A stretch of 64,000 bases of DNA, from NCBI GenBank assembly GCA_040752595.1, contig JBFMGX010000040.1, positions 1-64,000 of the forward strand, read 5' to 3'. Under the pieces are notes generated by a model. It did not search any database and was not told where the DNA came from. It saw only the letters and a program-made list of their open reading frames with translations. The number at the start of each line of letters is the position of its first letter. Position 1 is the first letter of the stretch. Positions 16,689 through 24,242 of this stretch are shown piece after piece. The DNA is from Candidatus Zixiibacteriota bacterium (GTDB taxonomy: Bacteria > Zixibacteria > MSB-5A5 > WJJR01). The position numbers were made by a program, and so were the translations under genes.

Positions 16689-18005
16689 TCACTTGCCCGG
16701 GAAGGACGGTGTGTCGGCGGCGCCCATCAGCGCCGACTCGACAATCGTCGGTGTCACGAAGATGACCAGATCGCGCGATTCGTTGCTCGTCTTCTTGTAG
16801 CGGAACAGGGCTCCCAGAAGCGGCACATCCTTCAGCACCGGGATCCCCGTTGTCGTCACGACTTCGTCCTGCGTCGTCAGGCCGCCGATGACCGCGGTCT
16901 GGCCGTTCTCGACCACCACGTTCGTCTCGGCGTTGTTCGTGTTGATGATCACGCCCGCCTCGGCAAAGAGGAAGTTTGAACGCTCCGGCTTCATGTAGAG
17001 GAGAATCCTGTTTTCGGACGTAATGTGCGGCGTGACGCGCAGGATCGTCCCCACTTCTTCGAACGTGATGACGACGTCGCCCGAGGCGGAAAATTGCTTG
17101 ATCGGCACTTTCTGGCCGACCTGAATCCTGGCTTCCTTGTTGTCGACCGTGGTGATCTCGGGATGGGCCACGACCTTCCCCTTGCCCGAAGAGACCAGGG
17201 CCGAGATCGTGGCATCGAGATTCCACCCATTGGGCATGAACGAGAATTTGTACTGCCCGTAGGGCGTCAACACGCGTTCGGCCCCGTCGGTCTTCAGCTC
17301 GTTGTGGTATTCGTACCCGCGCTTGTCCCGACCGTCACCTGTCCCACTCCAACTGATGCCCAGTTCGTCGACGAAATCGGAGGACACTTCCAGCAACTTG
17401 GCGGAAATCTTGACCTGGCGGGTCTCCCGATCCAGCTCGGCCACGAACTTCTCGATGCGCGTGAGGTTTCCCGGCTCATCGGAGACCAGAAGCGTGTTTG
17501 TGCGTTCATCGACGTCGACTTTGCCGCGTGTCGAGGTCAGCGACCTTAGCGGCTTGACCATGTCTTTGGCGTTCGCATTCTTGATGTTGAACAGTTGGGT
17601 CTCCAGGTCCACCAATTGCCGCTGCTCGGAATTGTGGCGCTCCAAATCCGCTTGATCCCTGAGGTAATCCGTGAGTTGCACGACGCGCAGGAACCCCTCC
17701 TCTTCCACAACCTTGAGATTGTAGGTACGGGCGAGGATCTCCAGCGCCTGGCGCCATTCGACGTTCTTCAGGTTGAGCGTGACTTGTCCCTGGACATTCG
17801 GGGCGGCAACCAGGTTGACGCCGCCGTATTCGGCCAGGAAGTTCAGCACCGAGCGCACGTCGGCATTCTGGAAATTGATGTTCTTGATCGGCTCGGAGCC
17901 CGGGGATGGGGTGGCGGTCACCAAGAGGCATACAAGACAGGCCAGCCACGCCGCCGTCCACGCCCCAAGTCTAAACCGGTGGTCTGTATCGAGTCGCATG
18001 CTCAT
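16689..18005 (-). CDS. pilQ: Type IV pilus secretin PilQ (short form)
   Basis: 438 residues. A signal peptide is followed by an STN domain (IKNINFQNADVRSVLNFLAEYGG, about 45-110), a secretin N1-type domain (LFNIKNANAKDMVKPLRSL) and the secretin pore domain at about 230-430 (VVAHPEITTVDNKEARIQVG; GIPVLKDVPLLGALFRYKK, the family signature). It forms the outer-membrane gate of the pilus. It lacks the N-terminal AMIN domains normally found in PilQ; one is in the upstream PilP-like gene instead. Start ATG 18005 follows a strong ribosome site (AGGAAGGGGAAGGG). It is last in the pilMNOPQ cluster. Confidence 0.93.
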   Translation of the reverse strand: MSMRLDTDHRFRLGAWTAAWLACLVCLLVTATPSPGSEPIKNINFQNADVRSVLNFLAEYGGVNLVAAPNVQGQVTLNLKNVEWRQALEILARTYNLKVVEEEGFLRVVQLTDYLRDQADLERHNSEQRQLVDLETQLFNIKNANAKDMVKPLRSLTSTRGKVDVDERTNTLLVSDEPGNLTRIEKFVAELDRETRQVKISAKLLEVSSDFVDELGISWSGTGDGRDKRGYEYHNELKTDGAERVLTPYGQYKFSFMPNGWNLDATISALVSSGKGKVVAHPEITTVDNKEARIQVGQKVPIKQFSASGDVVITFEEVGTILRVTPHITSENRILLYMKPERSNFLFAEAGVIINTNNAETNVVVENGQTAVIGGLTTQDEVVTTTGIPVLKDVPLLGALFRYKKTSNESRDLVIFVTPTIVESALMGAADTPSFPGK

Positions 18006-18021
18006 CCCTTCCCCTTCCTGT

Positions 18022-19686
18022 TCACTCCGGCAGTGTCGCCGGGACTGGCTCGGTGGTTTGCGTCGCCGCACCCAGAGACTTCGACGGATCGCTGCCGCGC
18101 GCGCTCAACTGCAACGCGACCGTGCGCGTGAATCCATACTCATCAACCGTAAAGAGGACGCGTTGATCGCCGACCGACAGCACGCGGCCATTGGCCACGG
18201 CATCGCCGGCCCGCATGATATAGCTGTGACCTTCCATGTCTTCCAGAAGCGCCATCGCCCCCTGTTCATCCCGCAGGACGCCGACCATCCGCAATGTCTC
18301 CACGCTGGGGAGATCGTCGGAGAGGAATCCCGAGCGCAGTCCCTTGAGAAGCGGCTCGAACGGGTCGCGGCGCCCCAAATCACTGTAGTAGATTTCCGCG
18401 CGTTCCGTACCGACCGCGGCAGAGACGACCGTCGTCGGGACGGCCGCTTGCTGACCGGCCAGCCGGATGCGCTCCAAGAGGGCCTCACGGTCGAGCGACC
18501 CGGCCGGCGTGGGCGGACCTTGTACCATTGGGTCGGTGGGAACGACGCCTTGCTCATCCGGCACGACATCTGCCGTCGTATAGGGACGCGGCGCTGGACC
18601 ATTCGAGAAGAACTTGGCTTTCAGACGATCCACCAATGACTCCGTGGCCGGCTGGCCGGCCTTGGGACCACCGGGCTCGGCGAGCGCTGGTTCTGTCGCG
18701 GGCCCTTCGACTGACGCCCAGACTTGGGGCTTGTCGTCTGTCTTCGGTGGATTCGTCTCCGGCACCGACGCGACCACACTTCCGGCCGCATCGGACTGGG
18801 CCGACATGGCCGGCGGTTCAGCCGAGATCGCGTCAAGATACTCCGGTGCCAAGACCAGCGGATGTGCAGGCAACTCGAACGGTGTGGTCTCTGTCGGAGC
18901 CATAGGAGCCGGCGGACCGTACACCAGAACGGCTCCCTCGCTGCTCGTAGACACCGGCGGGCTCGGTTGTACCGACACCTCTCCCGGGACGGGAATGAGG
19001 TAGGGATCCGCTACGTTCTCAGTGGTTGGTGGGGCCGTCGCAACGACGGTCGGTTCCGCGTCAACGGCGGGGGCCGGTGCCGGGACCGCTGCCCTTGTAC
19101 CGTCGCTCTCGGGGCGCATCGACCGCTCGCGTCGCGGCGAGGGCGGTGCCGTCTGCCTCTCGGTGGCGACGACCGAAGCAGCCATGGGCGCGGGTTCAGC
19201 GTGCTCGACCATCCGCGGGGCAGTCGTCGGGACCGCCTCCCACGATGCAAATGCAGATGCTCGAGGATCGGATATGACGACAGTCAGGGCATCGTCCCCG
19301 GTTCTCAGCGAGTAGGTGGCGGAACCGGCCAAATCGAGCACGACCCGGACGATCGGTTCCGGTTCCACAGCATATTGACTCGTGCGGATCTCCCGCACCA
19401 TGCACGCGGGCAATTGCCCGAAGTTCTTCTGTGGCAACGCGTGCTTGGCGCCACAGAAATTCAACACGATCCGGAACGGCCGGTCGGCTTCGGCGGGCTG
19501 GCTGAAATGGTCACACAGCATGCGCGCCGGCACGGGGACCGACAGTTCCGTGAAGTCACCGACGTGGCGCAAACTGAGGTTGCGCACGTCGGCGGCGTGA
19601 ACGGCACCCGTGGCGGCGAGCATGAGGACCGTGCAGGCCGTCGCGACCGCCGGGATCTTGCGAATCGGAGCATTCATGGCACTCAT
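18022..19686 (-). CDS. AMIN-domain and PilP-like fusion, type IV pilus assembly
   Basis: 554 residues. A signal peptide ends at about residue 32 (AVHAA). An AMIN domain follows at about 33-140 (VRNLSLRHVGDFTELSV, FRIVLNFCGAKHALP, VRVVLDLAG). The next 300 residues are Pro/Ala/Thr/Glu-rich and low in complexity. The end (about 445-535) is PilP-like: GRRDPFEPLLKG, LRMVGVLRDEQGAMALLEDM, YIMRAGDAVANGRVLSV. PilP links the PilNO inner-membrane complex to the secretin, and AMIN domains bind peptidoglycan. It overlaps pilO by 4 nt and is followed 16 bases later by pilQ. Confidence 0.85.
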   Translation of the reverse strand: MSAMNAPIRKIPAVATACTVLMLAATGAVHAADVRNLSLRHVGDFTELSVPVPARMLCDHFSQPAEADRPFRIVLNFCGAKHALPQKNFGQLPACMVREIRTSQYAVEPEPIVRVVLDLAGSATYSLRTGDDALTVVISDPRASAFASWEAVPTTAPRMVEHAEPAPMAASVVATERQTAPPSPRRERSMRPESDGTRAAVPAPAPAVDAEPTVVATAPPTTENVADPYLIPVPGEVSVQPSPPVSTSSEGAVLVYGPPAPMAPTETTPFELPAHPLVLAPEYLDAISAEPPAMSAQSDAAGSVVASVPETNPPKTDDKPQVWASVEGPATEPALAEPGGPKAGQPATESLVDRLKAKFFSNGPAPRPYTTADVVPDEQGVVPTDPMVQGPPTPAGSLDREALLERIRLAGQQAAVPTTVVSAAVGTERAEIYYSDLGRRDPFEPLLKGLRSGFLSDDLPSVETLRMVGVLRDEQGAMALLEDMEGHSYIMRAGDAVANGRVLSVGDQRVLFTVDEYGFTRTVALQLSARGSDPSKSLGAATQTTEPVPATLPE

Positions 19687-20309
19687 TCCTTTGTCGCTCC
19701 CTCGGTCGTCGGTTCATCCAGCAACACCAGGCGTTCCGATTCCTTGACGCGATAGGTGGAGATCAACATGGTCGCACTCACCGTGTATCCCCCCGTGGCC
19801 GCCTCCGGGTTGTCGCGGTCGGTCACCATCGACAGTTCCAACTCGCGTACGCCGACGATGAACGGCAAGTTGGAGATCCGAGAGACAAAATCCCCCAGAT
19901 CATGATAGGTCGAATGGACCAGGAGCTTGAAGCTCTGGCGATCGTAAAATCCCTCGGAGACGCCGGGAAGCGGTTCGATCGCGCCGACCCGGGATGACGT
20001 CTCCAAGGCGGCGGCGTGGATCTTGCTCAGCAGCGGTGATAGTTGATCATCCTCGGGAAGGAGCTGAGAGATCGTGCGATATCGCCGGGTCAAATCGGCG
20101 TATTCCGCCTTCAAGGTCTCGAGGGACCGGAACTTCATTTCCACATTCTTCAGCTCAGTTTCCAGCGCCTCCAACCGGGTGTAGCCGCCATCGATCTTCT
20201 CCTGATAGCCGCTGTAGACCTTGGCGTACCAGAAGTAGGCCACCACGAACCCGGCGAGAGCCGCCAAGAGCCATTTTTGTGTCTGAGGATTCCTCAGGTC
20301 CATAGCCAT
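19683..20309 (-). CDS. pilO: Type IV pilus inner-membrane protein PilO
   Basis: 208 residues. There is one membrane helix at about 13-30 (WLLAALAGFVVAYFWYAKVY), a coiled coil to about residue 85 (ELKNVEMKFRSLETLKAEYADL) and then a ferredoxin-like domain (FKLLVHSTYHDLGDFVSRISNLPFIV is the region at about 125-150). This is the PilO layout. It partners PilN under PilM and overlaps the next gene by 4 nt. The start is set by GTG/ATG at 20309, 27 bases after pilN. Confidence 0.92.
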   Translation of the reverse strand: MAMDLRNPQTQKWLLAALAGFVVAYFWYAKVYSGYQEKIDGGYTRLEALETELKNVEMKFRSLETLKAEYADLTRRYRTISQLLPEDDQLSPLLSKIHAAALETSSRVGAIEPLPGVSEGFYDRQSFKLLVHSTYHDLGDFVSRISNLPFIVGVRELELSMVTDRDNPEAATGGYTVSATMLISTYRVKESERLVLLDEPTTEGATKE

Positions 20310-20336
20310 CCATCCATCGGCGCCCAGAAACGCCGT

Positions 20337-21080
20337 CTACGGGGCGACCTCCCCGGTGTGCTCTTCGTCACGATTCGAGATCGGCTCACTCACGTCTTCT
20401 GCGGGCAACTCGCTCAGCTTCGTCGGCGTTCCCTGATCACCGACTCCTTCCGGTGAATGATCCACCGGCTCCAGGCTGCAGACGGCGGCGAACTGATACA
20501 CCCGTCGCCCCTGCACATCAGTGAATTGGGCGCGCCGCAATCCCACGTGACTGAAGCGCGGCGAGTCCTGCATGTTCAGGATCATATTCGCCAGACTGCT
20601 GATCGAGTAGCAGTACCCTTCCAGCACGTAGTCGTTGCGGACCGGCGCGGCCGACGAGTCCACCGCCGCGCCCTTGCCCTTGGTATCCGGTTTGGCCTTC
20701 ATCTCATCGCGGCGGAAGGAGGTGAGCCACAGATAGTCGGGGATGACGGCGGCAACGTCCTCGAGGTTGCGCACCCAGTCCCCCCGGTCGCGGTCGAGCA
20801 GCTCGATCGCTTCGAGCCGCCTCATAATACTGGACTTGACCGTCGTCAGGCGGTCGACCACGGCGATGTCGTCGCGCATGCCATCGGCGCGTTCCCTGGC
20901 ACGTTCAATCGCGGCATTCACGCGGGCATATCGCCAGGTCTGCATCAACGTCAGACCGATCAGCGCCCCCCCGAAAATCGCCGCCACGCCCACGCCGATC
21001 AGCGCCGCGCGCGGCAGCGCCAGGGCGCCGGTTCTACGCCGCATCTCCCGCGGCAACAGGTTGATCTCGATCATTGCCAT
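20337..21080 (-). CDS. pilN: Type IV pilus assembly protein PilN
   Basis: 247 residues. It begins MAMIEINLLPREMRRR, the conserved INLLP motif by which the PilN tail binds PilM. A membrane helix lies at about 28-48 and a coiled coil follows (VNAAIERARERADGMRDDI). The periplasmic domain contains LTSFRRDE and the extra segment KAKPDTKGKGAAVDSSAAP, which is probably disordered. The C-terminal 35 residues are acidic. It lies 6 bases after pilM. Confidence 0.92.
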   Translation of the reverse strand: MAMIEINLLPREMRRRTGALALPRAALIGVGVAAIFGGALIGLTLMQTWRYARVNAAIERARERADGMRDDIAVVDRLTTVKSSIMRRLEAIELLDRDRGDWVRNLEDVAAVIPDYLWLTSFRRDEMKAKPDTKGKGAAVDSSAAPVRNDYVLEGYCYSISSLANMILNMQDSPRFSHVGLRRAQFTDVQGRRVYQFAAVCSLEPVDHSPEGVGDQGTPTKLSELPAEDVSEPISNRDEEHTGEVAP

Positions 21081-21086
21081 AGTCTG

Positions 21087-22142
21087 TCAGACCTCACGCG
21101 ACGCCAGCCCCACGCCCACGGCCAACAGCGGCGCGATCTTCTCCGGATCAATGCCGCCGAATAACTCCGGATCGTATTCGATGTTCCGTAGAGGATTGGC
21201 GATTTCAATCGGCACGTTCAGCTTCGACTGCACGCACTCGGGCAGAAACGGGATCAGCGCCCCGCCGCCGGAGAGGACAATCCAATCGACGGAGTCGGTC
21301 TTGGCCAGTGTGCGGAAGTACGAGAACGCCACTTCCAGACCCGTGAGCAGTTCCGCCGCCGCCGAACGGACGGTCGCCCGCAGCATGTCCTGATCGACCG
21401 ACGTTTCCAGTTCCCCTTTGAGGACCTTCAACGCCAGTTCCTGATTGAGGCGGAACTCGCGCTGGATGACCTCGTAGAGCATGCGCCCGCCGGCGGACAC
21501 GTCGCGGGTGGAGTGATACGCCCCGTCCTTCAGGAAGATCACGTTGGTCGTGTCGAAGCCGATGTTCACCAACGCGGTGACGCGCTCCGGATCGATATCG
21601 TAGTTGATGACATAGGAATTCAGGACGGCGAACGCGTCGGTGTCGACCAGACTCACCTTCAATCCGGCGTCCTCGACCAGGTGGAGGTACTCCGAGAGGA
21701 ACTCCCGTCGCGCGGCGACCAGGAGGACTTCCATCTTGCCCCGGTCGGGATCGGTGCGGAGGATGTGATAGTCCATCGACACGTCGTCGACATCGAACGG
21801 GCTGCGCTGATCGGCTTCGAGCAGAATCGTCTCCTCGGCCTCGCTGCCGGTCCGGTGATCGACCTCGAACTTGTCGGTGATCACGCCATGCCCGGCGATG
21901 GAGACCGCCACGTCGGTCGTGCGGGGATCACACTGGTCGATGAGGCCCTGGATGTTGAGGATGATGGCGTCACGATCCTTGATCTCGTGAGACACCATGG
22001 CCTCCGTGGGCATCTCGCGGATTCCCGCCGCCGACAGCGAATAGCCGTCGGCGTGTCGGTCGAGCCGCACGAATTTGAGCGCGTTGGCGCCAATGTCGAG
22101 GGCCGCCACCGACTTGGCACGGCGCCGGAATGGCAGTTGCAT
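21087..22142 (-). CDS. pilM: Type IV pilus ATPase-fold protein PilM
   Basis: 351 residues of actin/FtsA fold. Phosphate 1 motif: VAALDIGANALKFVRLD. Second phosphate-binding segment: ALVNIGFDTTNVIFLKDG. Adenosine motif: WIVLSGGGALIPFLPECV. PilM is a cytoplasmic ring protein that binds the PilN N-terminus. It is probably the first gene of the pilMNO-P-Q transcript; a 236-base gap separates it from the response regulator. Confidence 0.95.
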   Translation of the reverse strand: MQLPFRRRAKSVAALDIGANALKFVRLDRHADGYSLSAAGIREMPTEAMVSHEIKDRDAIILNIQGLIDQCDPRTTDVAVSIAGHGVITDKFEVDHRTGSEAEETILLEADQRSPFDVDDVSMDYHILRTDPDRGKMEVLLVAARREFLSEYLHLVEDAGLKVSLVDTDAFAVLNSYVINYDIDPERVTALVNIGFDTTNVIFLKDGAYHSTRDVSAGGRMLYEVIQREFRLNQELALKVLKGELETSVDQDMLRATVRSAAAELLTGLEVAFSYFRTLAKTDSVDWIVLSGGGALIPFLPECVQSKLNVPIEIANPLRNIEYDPELFGGIDPEKIAPLLAVGVGLASREV

Positions 22143-22378
22143 CAGAGTTCCGCCTCCATAGAAACCGCGGCCAGCGGCCGCTTCGCGTCATGATCCGTTC
22201 ATCGGTGCGAGTCGGCGGGCGCTGTCGCCAACGCTTGCCCTTTCCCGCCAAGTCCGCGACTGTCTCTAACTGCATCGGCTGTGTGCCGTGTGTGTTTTAG
22301 GGGTTTTTTTGCCCACCCAGCCCAGTGCGGGATCTGTCCCACACTCATGTCATCTTACGGCACAATCGAACCAGGCGG

Positions 22379-23851
22379 TCAGACATCATCGGGGCGCAAC
22401 GCGCCGACCTGCCGACCCGTCAATTCCAAGGCGCGCTTCATGCGCTCCCGCAAGGTGTTGCGCGAGATCCCCAGAAGTTGCGCGGCGCGCACCTGATTCT
22501 GGTCGGTTGCTTTCAGCGCGGTTTCGACCAACACCTCCTCCAGCGCCGCTGTCATCCCCGCATAGACCTGCCCCGGTGCGGCCGCCGCCACTTGCGCGAA
22601 GACCGGGTCCACGACACGCGCGAAAAGATCGCGGTACTCCCGATGCGCCTCCGACATGTCCAGCGTGGCGCACACCGGCACATCGTCCAAGCTGGGAAAG
22701 TCATCACCCATGAGCTCCGATTCGCGCGACAGGACGACCGCCATGTGAATGGTGTTCTCCAACTCACGGACGTTTCCGGGCCAATGGTGGTGCAGGAGTT
22801 TCTCATAGGCCGCCGCCGACAGGGGCCTGGGGTCGCGATGCTCCAGGTGGGAGTACTTCCTGATGAAGTAGTCGCTCAGAAGCCGGACGTCCGCTTTGCG
22901 TTCGCGCAGCGGCGGCAAAAACAGAGATACGACTTTCAACTTGTAGAAGAGGTCCACGCGGAAGCGCCCCTCCTTCATCGCATCCACCAGACTGCGACTC
23001 GAGGCGGCGATGATACGAACATCGAGGGCGATGAAGCCGCCGCCGCCCGGCTGTTCGCAGCGTCCCTCCTCCAAGACACGGAAGAGGCGGCTCTGGACCA
23101 AAGGCGACAGATCGGCGACCTCATCCAAGAAGACCGTGCCCCCGTCGGCCAACTCCAGCTTGCCGCGGCCCGTGGCCGGGGAGCGCACGCTGTTGTCGAG
23201 CGGCTCGCCGAACAACTCGTACTCGAGGTGCGAGGGCGACGTGGCGTTGCAGCTCACGGAGAAGAAGGGACCATCGGCACGGGACGAGTTCCGGTGAATG
23301 GCGCGTGCCACCAGTTCCTTGCCGGTCCCCGTCTCCCCCAGAAGCAGAACCGGGGCATCACTCTCTGCGATCTGACCAATCAGCTTCGCCACAGCCACGA
23401 TTTCGGGGGACTTTCCGAGAATCTGATCCTTGGCCAACGGCACGTCGTCATCCGCCCTCGGAGAAACAGGACTGGTGTTGCCGATGGCCCGGTTGAGGAT
23501 CTGCTCCAAGTGGGCCAGGCGGAACGGCTTGGCCAGGTATTCGAATGCCTTTTCCTTCATCGCCTCGATCGCGTTGTCGGTGGACACGTACCCCGACACG
23601 ATGATCACCGGAGTATCGGGCCGGTCGGCCTTGATCTGTCGCAGCAGCTCCAAGCCGGACATTGAGGGGAGATGGACGTCCAGGATGATGGCATCGGGAC
23701 GGGAGGCACGAACCGCTGGCATGACATCGGCACCGTCGCCGACAACGTCGATCTGATAGCGTTCCGGAGACAGATAGTTGCTAACTGCCTGTGCGATTTC
23801 GGGATCATCGTCCACCAGGACGATCTTGAGACGACGTTCGCTCACGCGCAT
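22379..23851 (-). CDS. NtrC-like response regulator with degenerate GAFTGA loop
   Basis: 490 residues. The receiver domain (about 8-120) has the acidic pocket DDD, phospho-acceptor Asp in DAIILDVHLP and the K of LAKPF. The AAA+ domain (about 145-370) has Walker A GETGTGKE and Walker B VFLDEV. A C-terminal Fis-type HTH is intact (QVRAAQLLGISRNTLRERMK). In the sigma-54 contact loop, where family members read ELFGHEKGAFTGA, this protein reads ELFGEPLDNSVRSPATGRG. The loop has the same length but lacks GAFTGA. It lies upstream of pilM, so pilus control is likely, but perhaps not through sigma-54. Confidence 0.88.
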   Translation of the reverse strand: MRVSERRLKIVLVDDDPEIAQAVSNYLSPERYQIDVVGDGADVMPAVRASRPDAIILDVHLPSMSGLELLRQIKADRPDTPVIIVSGYVSTDNAIEAMKEKAFEYLAKPFRLAHLEQILNRAIGNTSPVSPRADDDVPLAKDQILGKSPEIVAVAKLIGQIAESDAPVLLLGETGTGKELVARAIHRNSSRADGPFFSVSCNATSPSHLEYELFGEPLDNSVRSPATGRGKLELADGGTVFLDEVADLSPLVQSRLFRVLEEGRCEQPGGGGFIALDVRIIAASSRSLVDAMKEGRFRVDLFYKLKVVSLFLPPLRERKADVRLLSDYFIRKYSHLEHRDPRPLSAAAYEKLLHHHWPGNVRELENTIHMAVVLSRESELMGDDFPSLDDVPVCATLDMSEAHREYRDLFARVVDPVFAQVAAAAPGQVYAGMTAALEEVLVETALKATDQNQVRAAQLLGISRNTLRERMKRALELTGRQVGALRPDDV

Positions 23852-24001
23852 CCTCCGTTGACCATAAGACCGACCCGTATAATCGGGTTATCGGACGATG
23901 GGGCGTGAAGTTGACGCGGGAAGGCGACCCTCGTCCGCGATCCTGCACCAAATGTCGCCGGACTACCGTCGGTGAGTCCCGGTCGGCTCCACAATTGGCG
24001 G

Positions 24002-24103
24002 GCTAGGGGCTGAAGCCCGTGTTTACCGGATCATCATGGAGATGCTGTGGCGGACTCATTCGGGCGGGAAAAGCAGATCCCTCGCTTCGCTCGGGATGAC
24101 AAA
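24002..24103. repeat. Family D remnant and family A half-copy
   Basis: GCTAGGGGCTGAAGCCCG (24002-24019) and the right half of family A, AAAGCAGATCCCTCGCTTCG...GGGATGACAA (24070-24102). They lie in the 390-base gene-free gap 23852-24242, which otherwise holds the hairpin at 24168-24198 and nothing else I recognise. Confidence 0.55.
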
Positions 24104-24167
24104 TGGAGGGTACGAAGCATTCCGCGCGTCTCCCCCGACACGCGCCCGAGTGTCTGCAGGACACGCA

Positions 24168-24198
24168 CAAGCCCCCGGAGCGTCGCTCCGAGGGCTTG
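24168..24198. terminator. Strong hairpin downstream of the subtilase gene
   Basis: CAAGCCCCCGGAGC - GTC - GCTCCGAGGGCTTG forms a stem of about 14 bp with one mismatch, about 45 bases beyond the minus-strand stop of the protease. There is no clear T-run on either side, so it is a possible terminator or RNA-stabilising hairpin. Confidence 0.5.
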
Positions 24199-24242
24199 CG
24201 CGTGCCACCCGAGGAGATCGTGGTCGACTCCTCAATGATTGC

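Noticed and set aside
22143-22330. Possible sigma-54 promoter before pilM (TGGCGGGAAAGGGCAAGC on the minus strand)
   Set aside because: The GG-GC spacing is one base short of the required value and the -12 element is poor.
22325-23665. 446-codon plus-strand frame
   Set aside because: Antisense to the NtrC-like regulator; no recognisable domain or ribosome site.
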